In this document: positions 1 to 6,587 of the stretch, in pieces
Numbering within the stretch: the stretch's first letter is position 1
Layout: each line of letters opens with the position of its first letter
NCBI GenBank assembly: GCA_023389295.1
Contig: JAEWEO010000219.1
Coordinates: 1 to 7,544 of the forward strand
Reading direction: 5' to 3'
From: Bacillota bacterium
Lineage (GTDB): Bacteria > Bacillota > Clostridia > Lachnospirales > Lachnospiraceae
DNA length: 7,544 bases
Position numbers and translations under genes: made by a program
Notes under the pieces: model-generated
Told to the model about the DNA's origin: nothing
Database searches by the model: none
What the model saw: the letters and a program-made list of their open reading frames with translations, nothing else

Positions 1-2
1 AA

Positions 3-383
3 TTATCCCTTGAAACAATAGTAGAGGCATGGATTGGATTTCCAATCGCTTACGTCATTGCAATGTGTTGTGATTGGTTTTTCGTATCGAAATTAGCAAA
101 AGGATTCGCGTTTCGTTACTTAGTAAAGGCGGAAAGCTCAGATGTAAGGAAAGTCATTAGTATTTCAAGCTGTATGGTGATCCCCATGGTGATCCTTATG
201 TCATTGTACGGAGGTGTGGAAGCATGTGTAAGAAGTGGAGAGTGGAATTATCTTGGTCTTATTTGGTTAACCAACATTCCGAAGAATTTCATAATGGCAT
301 TGCCACTTCAACTAGTGATTGCTGGTCCGATTGTGAGAAAAGTATTCCGCGCAGCATTTCCAGAAGGAACCATACTTGTTTGA
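3..383 (+). CDS. DUF2798 family membrane protein, 3' part (5'-truncated by window edge)
   Basis: The reading frame is open from base 3 to the TGA at 381-383, giving 126 residues. The internal ATG at 63 is not a credible start because conserved-looking hydrophobic sequence (ending AYVIA) runs straight into it from upstream, so the true start lies before the window. Three hydrophobic segments are visible, at about residues 5-28, 53-75 and 87-112 of the fragment. The pattern of a hydrophobic helix followed by a short basic exit (SKLAKGFAFR, and later IAGPIVRKVFR) occurs twice. This matches, from memory, the duplicated two-helix layout of DUF2798 proteins, whose function is unknown. It lies in the cytoplasmic membrane. 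It is separated from the downstream kinase by a strong terminator, so it is probably not part of the sugar-transport locus. The family call rests on recognising the motif and has not been checked by a search. Confidence 0.75.
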   Translation, partial: LSLETIVEAWIGFPIAYVIAMCCDWFFVSKLAKGFAFRYLVKAESSDVRKVISISSCMVIPMVILMSLYGGVEACVRSGEWNYLGLIWLTNIPKNFIMALPLQLVIAGPIVRKVFRAAFPEGTILV

Positions 384-507
384 GAGAAAAAAACCGAAAA
401 GTACAATAAGTTTTGCTTACAGAGAATTATGACTTCTAGAAATTCACATAAATTAGGCAGAACAAGTTCAAGAAACTTGGCACCTGCTCTTAGGTTGCAT
501 AAAAACA

Positions 508-545
508 AAAAACGGTAGCTGCTTATGATAGCATCTACCGTTTTT
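508..545 (+). terminator. Strong intrinsic terminator, probably bidirectional
   Basis: Bases 508-518 pair perfectly with 535-545 over 11 bp. A single C/T mismatch (519/534) follows, then 4 more pairs (520-523 with 530-533) and a 6-base loop. The 3' arm ends in TTTTT and the 5' arm begins in an A-run, so the hairpin has a U-tract when read on either strand. It most likely ends transcription of the DUF2798 gene, whose stop is about 125 bases upstream, and insulates the two-component genes. Confidence 0.88.
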
Positions 546-563
546 ATAAGGAGTATATAAAAT

Positions 564-605
564 AGATCCTATATAGTGGACAATAAAAGTCCCCTTATAG
601 GATCT
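564..605. repeat. Imperfect inverted repeat, possible second terminator
   Basis: AGATCCTATA (564-573) pairs perfectly with 596-605. The stem continues, after a one-base bulge, with AG/CT (575-576 with 594-595), a T/C mismatch, and GGAC/GTCC (578-581 with 589-592), around a 7-base A-rich loop. The right arm is followed by TTTT at 605-608, so it could act as a weaker second terminator behind the one at 508-545. It could also be a remnant of a mobile-element end or a regulatory hairpin. The sequence does not decide between these. Confidence 0.6.
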
Positions 606-644
606 TTTAATATTGTCTGTCTCTTTTCCTAAACTTCATGGGTG

Positions 645-673
645 ATTAAATTAATGGATCATATTGCTATAAT
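645..673 (+). promoter_or_regulatory. Candidate distal promoter with extended -10
   Basis: TGCTATAAT at 665-673 is a perfect extended -10 element. At 17-bp spacing the -35 position (645-650, ATTAAA) is weak, which is acceptable for an extended -10 promoter. It would start transcription near 680 and give the kinase mRNA a leader of roughly 175 bases. It lies downstream of both hairpins, so transcripts from it would not be cut off by them. Confidence 0.5.
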
Positions 674-737
674 AGTGTTATGAAAATTTGGTATTATTGC
701 ACAAAAATATTTTGTAAATAAGGAGAATTATAATAAA

Positions 738-766
738 TTGATTATCTCGATATATTTGTCTATAAT
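738..766 (+). promoter_or_regulatory. Candidate sigma-A promoter for the two-component genes
   Basis: TTGATT (738-743) and TATAAT (761-766) are separated by exactly 17 bases. That is a near-consensus vegetative promoter for a low-GC Gram-positive bacterium. Transcription would start near 773 and leave a leader of about 84 bases before the kinase start. It is the better of the two promoter candidates in this region and would give basal expression of the sensor and regulator. Confidence 0.65.
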
Positions 767-784
767 GTAACTGATAGATACTCG

Positions 785-802
785 AGAATATTTTAGAATA
801 TT
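785..802. repeat. Phased direct repeat AGAATATT x2 in the kinase leader
   Basis: AGAATATT occurs at 785-792 and again at 795-802, so the copies are exactly 10 bp (one helical turn) apart. They lie about 20-35 bases downstream of the promoter at 738-766. An AraC-type protein contacts two successive major grooves, so this spacing would suit one, and a site here would repress (roadblock) expression. In such AT-rich DNA a chance 8-bp repeat is quite possible. Confidence 0.35.
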
Positions 803-856
803 AACACTACAAATGACAAATTTCATATATTTCAAGTAAATCGAAAGGAACTGAAT

Positions 857-2668
857 ATGAATAAAATTAAATATAATCATAATACGAAAGTTAGTTTACA
901 AACAAAGCTCATTCGGTTATTTCTTTTGGCTTCTGCAATTCCTATTCTTTTTATCAGTTTTTTTTCTTATTACAACATATCCTATACTTTAAAAAATAAT
1001 ACGGAGAAATTAACAATTAATAATTTGGAACAAACAAGTAAAAGCATAGATATATGGTTGGAATCTTATGAAGATATTCTTTATCAAATTTATACAAATG
1101 ATGATGTCGTAACATTAATAGATAATTTAAACGAAGAAAAAGATGTAGCGGTGTCAAGAAATCAGTTAAGAAGATATTTACAAGGTATTTTATATTCAAA
1201 AGAGTATATACGTTCCATTACAATTATTACGGCCAAAGGAATGCTTATTTCATATGATCAGATGACCCCTGTATCAAACAGACAGTCATGGATTGAAAAT
1301 TTCAGCTTTTCTCAGGAGGAACTTTATAATCAAATATCGAGTGATAACTTAACTCATATATATCCCACTGAATTTGGAGTAAGTTTTGCCAATAAAGATT
1401 ATTATTTATTTCATATTACACATCGAATCATTGATTATAAAAAATTAACTAAGAAAAACGGTATCGTAATTGTTAGTATCGATGAAAAGTTATTAAATGA
1501 TGCTTGTATGTCGTCATCAGAGAATGATCTTAGTAGTTTTAATTTTATTGTTGATAGAGATGGTAGGATAATTTCGTATTATAATTCTGAGATGCTTACG
1601 TATAAAGTCTCTGATGCTTCCTACTCTATGGATGAAAAGAAGGAAGCGTATTTAAATTATGCAGCCAACGATATGAAAGTTAAGAAGGATTACCTTTCCG
1701 TTTATGTTTATCATAATGAGGAACTGGGTTGGGATATCGTAAATATAACCAATCAGCATGATGCAATCAGCGGACTAAGTTTACAGCGGGAAATTGTAAT
1801 ATTTGTGAGTGCAACCTCGTTATTAGCAGCTATAATTCTCACCATATTATTATCCAGAAGATTAGTATCCTCTGTTAAAAAGGTTGTTAAAACGATGCAT
1901 ACCGTTAGTACGGGAGATTTAGAATCTCGAGTAGAAATTGAAAAAAAGATGCCAATTGAGGTAGAGTTTATTGCATTACAATTTAATGAAATGATAAGTA
2001 GCCTTGATGGAGCTATGAAAAAGGAAAAGAAAGCAAGAGAATTGCAGCTTGAAGCTGAAATTAAGGCGCTTGAGGCACAGATAAATCCGCACTTTCTGTA
2101 TAATACACTAGATACTATCAACTGGATGGCAATCGATAAAGAGGATTATGATATAAGCAATGCAATTAGTTCTCTTGCTCAAATTCTTCGGTATGCAATT
2201 AAAAATAGTAATGCAATGGTTGAAATTAGGATGGAGCTGGATTGGTTGAAAAATTACGTATATTTGCAGCAGATCAGATTAAAGAATTCCTTCCGATATG
2301 AAGTAGATGCTGATCCTGAAATTCTGCACTGTAAAATACATAAACTTATATTACAGCCATTTATAGAAAATGCCATTGTTCATGGATTTGAAGGCTTATC
2401 CAGGGAACATTTATTATCTATTATTTTGAAGCCACAGGGTGATTTTATCTGCATAACGATTAAAGACAATGGAAAAGGTATAGAACCGGCATTAGTTAAT
2501 GAAATTAACAATAATGTATTTCATAGCACAGACCGTGGAAATCGTATCGGCATGGATAATGTAATCTCCAGAATGTATATGTACTACAAAAATGAAGCGA
2601 ATGTTAAGGTAAATAGTATTTTAGGTGAAGGGACAGAAGTTATTCTTATAATACCAAGGGGGATATAA
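857..2668 (+). CDS. YesM-type sensor histidine kinase (dCache-like sensor, HAMP, HisKA_7TM/His_kinase, HATPase)
   Basis: This is a 603-residue membrane sensor kinase of the YesM/LytS-type His_kinase family, paired with YesN-type regulators. TM1 is at about residues 18-40. An external domain of about 270 residues follows (41-311), with a Cache/PAS-like piece near 228-249 that includes IVDRDGRIIS. TM2 is at 312-334. A HAMP linker (about 335-385) leads through a charged coiled-coil stretch to the phosphoacceptor region INPHFLYNTL, with His412 as the predicted phosphorylated residue. The ATPase domain shows an N box (PFIENAIVHG, Asn505), DNGKGI at 537-542, GNRIGMDN near 561-568 and a final GEGTEV. 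All catalytic motifs are intact. The ATG at 857 is preceded by AAAGGAA (844-850) at good spacing. The regulator gene starts two bases after its stop, so the two are surely co-transcribed. The ligand is unknown; it is likely a sugar taken up by the adjacent transporter. Confidence 0.95.
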   Translation: MNKIKYNHNTKVSLQTKLIRLFLLASAIPILFISFFSYYNISYTLKNNTEKLTINNLEQTSKSIDIWLESYEDILYQIYTNDDVVTLIDNLNEEKDVAVSRNQLRRYLQGILYSKEYIRSITIITAKGMLISYDQMTPVSNRQSWIENFSFSQEELYNQISSDNLTHIYPTEFGVSFANKDYYLFHITHRIIDYKKLTKKNGIVIVSIDEKLLNDACMSSSENDLSSFNFIVDRDGRIISYYNSEMLTYKVSDASYSMDEKKEAYLNYAANDMKVKKDYLSVYVYHNEELGWDIVNITNQHDAISGLSLQREIVIFVSATSLLAAIILTILLSRRLVSSVKKVVKTMHTVSTGDLESRVEIEKKMPIEVEFIALQFNEMISSLDGAMKKEKKARELQLEAEIKALEAQINPHFLYNTLDTINWMAIDKEDYDISNAISSLAQILRYAIKNSNAMVEIRMELDWLKNYVYLQQIRLKNSFRYEVDADPEILHCKIHKLILQPFIENAIVHGFEGLSREHLLSIILKPQGDFICITIKDNGKGIEPALVNEINNNVFHSTDRGNRIGMDNVISRMYMYYKNEANVKVNSILGEGTEVILIIPRGI

Positions 2669-2670
2669 TT

Positions 2671-4209
2671 ATGCGGATTGTAGTTGTGGAGGACGAAATA
2701 AGAATACGGGAAGGGATTTGTAATTTGCTGGCGAAAATGTTTCCGCAGCACGAAGTTGCTGGAAGTGCTACAAACGGTAAAGAAGGACTTGAACTGATAC
2801 TGGATCAAAAACCTGATTTAATTATTACGGATGTAAAGATGCCTTTGATGGACGGGCTCACAATGCTTTCGATTCTTAATGAAAAAAAGATAAAATGTAA
2901 AGCGATTGTATTAAGTGCCTATGCCGAATTTGCGTATGCACAGCAGGCAATTCGCTGGGGAGTAAGTGAATATTTATTAAAACCACTTGTAGTGAATGAT
3001 TTTGTACAAGCAATTAAGAATACTGAAATACAGTTGAAGGATATTCAAAAGCAAATGCCTGAAACATTAGAAAGATTCGATAATTTGTCGCTTGGTATTA
3101 TATTTGGAGGAATTGAGATTGATGATAGCGTTGAGAATTTTGTGAAACACAAATATGGTATCAATGAAGCTACTAATTTTAGTGAAATACAAATATATTT
3201 GGGCAAACAGTATGTGGCTATGATAGAGGAAACGAAACGGGATCTGGATAAATTTTTATCAAAGAGAAAGAATTTGAATTACTATTTACTTGAAGTTCCT
3301 AGGGACAAATTATTATTAGTAATTTTATATGGCTATGAGGACCATCAGGAAATTGAGAGATGGTTTCAAATTGGAGTAATATCCCAACTTCGTAGTCCGA
3401 GTAATTTCAGCTGTAACTATGGTTGGATCTCAGCAGTAGGAATGAAGGAATTGAGAACTAGTTACTATAAGCTTTTACAGTATATGGATTGGAATGTTAC
3501 CTTTGGGAATCAAATTATGATATCGTATCCCAAAATAATGAATGTTCAGACTAGCCTATGTGTATATCCGATTAACATTGAGAATCGCCTTAAGGCTGCA
3601 CTTTGTTCCTATCACCGAAGTAAGATACATAAATGCTTGGAACAATTTACGGAACATTTTAAGACTGGTAACGTATATGACCCAAAGAATATAAAAGAAT
3701 GCTATGTTAGATTTGTATGGGCATTTATTAATGTTGCAAAGGATATCAATATTTTTAATTATGATCAGATAGATCAAAAAATGTTACTTGAGAGAATTAT
3801 GGGTTCGATAAATAAAGAAGAGTTAAAAGATGTATTGGAGGAGCTTTATTTGCATATCAAAGAGGATCAATGTGAGGATAATTCCGAACTTAGCCTTAAT
3901 GTAAGAAAAGCTGAAAATATGATCCATGAGTATTATAAAACTGGAATTACACTTGAGGAGATAGCTGAGAAGCTGAATTTAACACCGGAATATATGGGGA
4001 ATCAGTTTCATTTGGAGAAGGGAGTTAAGTTTAGTACCTACATTAAGGATTATCGTATAGCGAAGGCAAAAGAATTATTAATCGGCAGTAATTTGAAGGT
4101 ATTCGAGATTGCACAAAGAGTAGGGTATTCCGATGCCAAATATTTTAGTAAAGTATTTCGTGAGCAAACTGGTCAATTACCGGCGGACTATAGAAAAATG
4201 AATAAATGA
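2671..4209 (+). CDS. YesN-type response regulator (REC + AraC DNA-binding domain)
   Basis: This 512-residue cytoplasmic transcription factor is the partner of the upstream kinase. The receiver domain (about 1-118) has the acidic cluster E7-D8-E9, phosphoacceptor Asp54 in ITDVKMP, Ser82 in VLSAYAEF and Lys104 in LLKP, so it is complete. Residues about 120-405 form the long middle region typical of YesN proteins. Within it, GWISAVGMKELRTSYY (251-266) resembles the degenerate GGDEF-like segment often seen in this family. The C-terminal AraC domain (about 409-508) has two helix-turn-helix units, at roughly 426-451 (ITLEEIAEKLNLTPEY) and 475-501 (LKVFEIAQRVGYSDAKYFSKVF), the second being the conserved AraC signature. 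The start ATG has AAGGGGGA (2656-2663) upstream. Phosphorylation probably promotes dimerisation and activation of the transporter promoter 60 bp downstream of its own stop. Regulatory targets are inferred from gene position only. Confidence 0.95.
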   Translation: MRIVVVEDEIRIREGICNLLAKMFPQHEVAGSATNGKEGLELILDQKPDLIITDVKMPLMDGLTMLSILNEKKIKCKAIVLSAYAEFAYAQQAIRWGVSEYLLKPLVVNDFVQAIKNTEIQLKDIQKQMPETLERFDNLSLGIIFGGIEIDDSVENFVKHKYGINEATNFSEIQIYLGKQYVAMIEETKRDLDKFLSKRKNLNYYLLEVPRDKLLLVILYGYEDHQEIERWFQIGVISQLRSPSNFSCNYGWISAVGMKELRTSYYKLLQYMDWNVTFGNQIMISYPKIMNVQTSLCVYPINIENRLKAALCSYHRSKIHKCLEQFTEHFKTGNVYDPKNIKECYVRFVWAFINVAKDINIFNYDQIDQKMLLERIMGSINKEELKDVLEELYLHIKEDQCEDNSELSLNVRKAENMIHEYYKTGITLEEIAEKLNLTPEYMGNQFHLEKGVKFSTYIKDYRIAKAKELLIGSNLKVFEIAQRVGYSDAKYFSKVFREQTGQLPADYRKMNK

Positions 4210-4232
4210 TATTAGGATTTTCCACCTTTTTA

Positions 4233-4273
4233 AGTTTTGTCGAGTTTTTTTACTGAATCTGATTATATATAAT
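4233..4273 (+). promoter_or_regulatory. Probable regulator-dependent promoter of the transporter operon
   Basis: A good -10 (TATAAT, 4268-4273) lies 33 bases before the binding-protein start. At 17-bp spacing the -35 position is only a T-run (4245-4250), which is poor. Just upstream and overlapping the -35, AGTTTT occurs at 4233-4238 and again at 4243-4248, exactly 10 bp apart. A weak -35 with a helical-turn-phased repeat beside it is the expected architecture for a promoter activated by an AraC-domain protein such as the regulator encoded just upstream. I see no clear terminator between 4210 and 4306, so some read-through from the regulator gene is also possible. Confidence 0.5.
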
Positions 4274-4293
4274 GAGTTTACCAAAATAAAAAT

Positions 4294-4300
4294 GAGGAGG
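4294..4300 (+). promoter_or_regulatory. Ribosome binding site that fixes the binding-protein start
   Basis: GAGGAGG is followed after six bases by ATG at 4307. The other in-frame ATG at 4292 overlaps this site and has no purine-rich site of its own at proper spacing, so 4307 is the start. Confidence 0.88.
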
Positions 4301-4306
4301 AAACAC

Positions 4307-5602
4307 ATGAAAAAGGTTATAGCAATACTCATAGTATTAACAATCTTTACAGCATTCCTAACGGGATGTAGTTCAACAAAGAAAGATACAACAACAGAGA
4401 ACGCTAATAAAACCAATGCATCAACATCGGATGACCAGGATACTAGTTCAACTGATAGCACAAGTGATCAGGCAAGTAGTGCTTCAGGCAAGGTTACAAT
4501 CTGGTATTATTGGGAGGCAGAAGGTCATCAGAAAGCGTTAAATGAGTTGGTTCAGAATTTTAATGATTCTCAAAGCAATATCACAGTAGAAGCAAAATAT
4601 GTTCCATTTGCTGATTTTAAAAAGCAATTATCCATTGGCGCATCTGCTAACGAACTTCCTGATCTTGTAATCCAGGATAATCCGGATACTGCAGCATATG
4701 CATCCATGGGTATATTCGCAGATCTTACTGGCAAGTTTGATGTAAGTACATACTATCCAGGACCTGTTGATTCCTGTACTTTAGACGAAAAACTTTACGG
4801 TGTTCCTTTTGGTAGCAACTGCTTACTTCTATATTATAACAAGGATATGTTAGACGCTGCTGGATGTACTGTTCCTACAACCTGGGATGAATTATTGGAT
4901 ACTGCTAAGAAATGTACCAAGGATAATGTATATGGTTTTGCTCACAGTAGTGTTCAAAATGAAGAAGGAACCTTCAACTTCCTTACCTGGGTTTGGTCAA
5001 CCGGAGCTACTGCATATGAAATGAATTCTGAGGGTGGAATTAAGGCATTAACGATGGAGAAAAACTTAATTGACTCAGGTGCAATGCCGAAAGAAGCAAT
5101 TAACTGGACTCAGGGTGATACAATGAATCAGTTTATATCAGGTAATCTTGCTATGATGATTAACGGAACCTGGCAGGTACCTACCATGCGTGAGCAGGTC
5201 CCTGACTTAAACTGGGGTGTTGCTCCGATTCCGATGGATAAACAACAGGCTTCTGGTCTTGGTGGTGAGAACTATTCTGTAATTGCTGGTGGAAATGAAG
5301 CAGCAGCCATCGAATTCTTAAAATATGCTACTCAGAAAGAGCAATGTTTATTTATGATGAATTCTATGGGATATATCTCTTCTGATTCTACTATTGCGAA
5401 GGATCAGTTTAGTGGAGATGAGGTATATGAAGCATTTGTTGAGGAGATGCAATATGCGAATGCAAGAGGTCCTCTCGCTGAATGGCCTGAAATTTCAAAT
5501 GCAATCTCATTGGCATTCAACGAAGTTATGACAGGTGCAAGTACACCGGAAGATGCGGCAGCAAAAGCACAGACAACGATTGACGGAATTTATAGTAAGT
5601 AG
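4307..5602 (+). CDS. Sugar ABC transporter substrate-binding lipoprotein (SBP_bac_1)
   Basis: This 431-residue extracellular lipoprotein captures a sugar or oligosaccharide for the two permeases that follow. The signal peptide is short: a KK start, a hydrophobic core and the lipobox LTGC, with Cys21 as the predicted lipidated residue. Residues 22-60 form a Ser/Thr/Asp-rich flexible linker. The family 1 binding fold begins at about 62 (VTIWYYWEAEG). Conserved family features are YNKDMLDAAG (177-186) and GNLAMMINGTW (279-289), with WGVAPIP at 303-309. Several aromatic residues (W66, Y67, Y68, W69, W228, W230, W267, W289) could stack on sugar rings. The length is normal for the family. The start at 4307 is chosen because a GAGGAGG site lies six bases upstream; starting at 4292 would put a charged MRRKH before the signal and overlap that site. 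The exact sugar cannot be read from the sequence; CUT1 context suggests a di- or oligosaccharide. Confidence 0.95.
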   Translation: MKKVIAILIVLTIFTAFLTGCSSTKKDTTTENANKTNASTSDDQDTSSTDSTSDQASSASGKVTIWYYWEAEGHQKALNELVQNFNDSQSNITVEAKYVPFADFKKQLSIGASANELPDLVIQDNPDTAAYASMGIFADLTGKFDVSTYYPGPVDSCTLDEKLYGVPFGSNCLLLYYNKDMLDAAGCTVPTTWDELLDTAKKCTKDNVYGFAHSSVQNEEGTFNFLTWVWSTGATAYEMNSEGGIKALTMEKNLIDSGAMPKEAINWTQGDTMNQFISGNLAMMINGTWQVPTMREQVPDLNWGVAPIPMDKQQASGLGGENYSVIAGGNEAAAIEFLKYATQKEQCLFMMNSMGYISSDSTIAKDQFSGDEVYEAFVEEMQYANARGPLAEWPEISNAISLAFNEVMTGASTPEDAAAKAQTTIDGIYSK

Positions 5603-5619
5603 TTTATAGATGGTTTTGG

Positions 5620-5658
5620 AGGGGCAGGAAATACACGGTTAGTGAGATACCTGCTCCT
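5620..5658 (+). other. Intercistronic stem-loop between binding protein and permease genes
   Basis: Bases 5620-5628 (AGGGGCAGG) pair with 5650-5658 over 9 bp with a single G-U pair. The loop can form a small inner CAC/GTG stem (5634-5636 with 5642-5644). No U-tract follows, so it is unlikely to be a full terminator. Its place directly after a binding-protein gene suggests a barrier that protects the upstream mRNA from 3' decay or marks a processing site, which raises binding protein over permease. This role is inferred from analogous sugar operons such as malE-malF. Confidence 0.6.
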
Positions 5659-5684
5659 ATCTTTACCTAAAATGGAGGATTGAA

Positions 5685-6587
5685 ATGAAAGGTATAAAAA
5701 AATACTTCAAATATGATAATGTCGGTATACTTTTTGTATTGCCTGCCTTCATCTATATGGTTGTTTTTGTGGGATATCCTATCATCTATAATATTGTATT
5801 AAGTTTTCAGGATGTAACAGTAAAAACTTTAAGAAGTAATGTCAAAGAATTTGTAGCTTTCGATAACTATATTAATCTTTTTAAACAAGATAATGTTTTA
5901 ACAACAGCGTTGTGGAATACTTTATTTTTTACAGTAATATGCATTCTTTTTCAATTTATTGTTGGATTTGCTCTTGCTTTATTCTTTAATAAAAATTTTA
6001 AATTTTCAAAACCGGTAAGAGGCTTGCTTCTCATGCCTTGGATGATCCCAATGACGATCACCGGATTGATTTTCAAATTTATGTTTAGTACGGATGTTGG
6101 TATCATTAACTTTTTTCTTCGTAATTTAGGGATCATACAACATAATATTGATTGGCTTACGAACCCTGCAACAGCAATGCCTGCAGTTATCTTTGCAAAT
6201 TTTTGGATCGGTATTCCGTTTAACATGATATTAATTGCAACAGGACTTACTACAATACCAAAAGAATTATATGAGAGTTCTGCCATTGATGGGGCTAATA
6301 AGTTTCAGATTTTTCGGAAAATTACATTACCATTACTGAAGCCTACCATGGAGTCTGTATTGATATTAGGATTTATTTATACTTTTAAGGTATATGATCT
6401 GGTCTATGTAATGACTAGTGGAGGACCAGTAAATTCTACACAGCTGTTATCTACCTATTCCTATAAATTGTCCTTTGTAATGTTCAAATATAGTGAGGGA
6501 GCAGCTGTAGCAAATATACTGTTCGTAATTTTATTCATTGTTAGTTTAATCTATCTAAAGTTTGTTTACACAGAGGGGGAGGAGTAA
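5685..6587 (+). CDS. Sugar ABC transporter permease, MalF/UgpA-like (CUT1)
   Basis: This 300-residue integral membrane protein is one half of the translocation channel of the importer. About six transmembrane helices are visible, near residues 12-33, 78-101, 112-134, 165-188, 222-245 and 273-295. The cytoplasmic EAA loop that docks on the ATPase is at about 194-220, reading ELYESSAIDGANKFQIFRKI and then TLPLLKP. The conserved Gly of this loop (G203) and the terminal LP are present, while the usual EAA is ESS here, a common variation. It lacks the long N-terminal extension of enteric MalF, as is normal for Gram-positive UgpA-type permeases. The ATG at 5685 has GGAGG (5674-5678) six bases upstream. 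The stop codon overlaps the start of the next permease by one base (TAATG). Confidence 0.95.
   Translation: MKGIKKYFKYDNVGILFVLPAFIYMVVFVGYPIIYNIVLSFQDVTVKTLRSNVKEFVAFDNYINLFKQDNVLTTALWNTLFFTVICILFQFIVGFALALFFNKNFKFSKPVRGLLLMPWMIPMTITGLIFKFMFSTDVGIINFFLRNLGIIQHNIDWLTNPATAMPAVIFANFWIGIPFNMILIATGLTTIPKELYESSAIDGANKFQIFRKITLPLLKPTMESVLILGFIYTFKVYDLVYVMTSGGPVNSTQLLSTYSYKLSFVMFKYSEGAAVANILFVILFIVSLIYLKFVYTEGEE

Larger units (their letters stand above)
384..856. other. Intergenic region with terminators and kinase-gene promoter region
   Basis: This 473-base stretch has no convincing gene on either strand; the short frames in it lack ribosome binding sites or family resemblance. Bases 384-507 show nothing clear beyond a weak 6-bp hairpin (463-479). 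Bases 508-605 hold two hairpins in tandem. Bases 640-770 hold two promoter-like sequences, with a 6-bp inverted repeat between them (ACAAAA at 701-706, TTTTGT at 710-715). Bases 785-802 hold a phased direct repeat. The very AT-rich composition from about 640 to 856 fits a promoter and leader region. Confidence 0.7.

Noticed and set aside
63..65. ATG at 63 as the start of the DUF2798 gene
   Set aside because: The frame stays open to base 3 with hydrophobic, family-like sequence running into it, and no ribosome binding site precedes 63.
463..479. Small hairpin CAAGTT/AACTTG in the DUF2798 3' region
   Set aside because: It has only 6 bp, an AT-rich stem and no U-tract; it is within what chance gives in this composition.
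720..770. AAGGAG followed by a 10-codon TTG frame (738-770), a possible leader peptide
   Set aside because: The spacing of 12 bases is too long, the start is TTG, and the stretch is better explained as the -35/-10 promoter at 738-766.
1753..2121. 122-codon reading frame on the minus strand inside the kinase gene
   Set aside because: It is antisense to the HAMP and phosphoacceptor region of an intact kinase gene and shows no family resemblance of its own.
4292..4306. Upstream ATG (4292) as the start of the binding-protein gene
   Set aside because: It overlaps the GAGGAGG site that serves the ATG at 4307 and has no ribosome binding site of its own; starting at 4307 gives a normal lipoprotein signal peptide.
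4210..4306. Terminator between the regulator and binding-protein genes (T-runs at 4227-4231 and 4245-4251)
   Set aside because: No stable hairpin precedes either T-run, so I do not call a terminator.
5951..6286. Minus-strand reading frame inside the first permease gene
   Set aside because: It is the antisense shadow of a membrane protein gene with clear family motifs on the plus strand.
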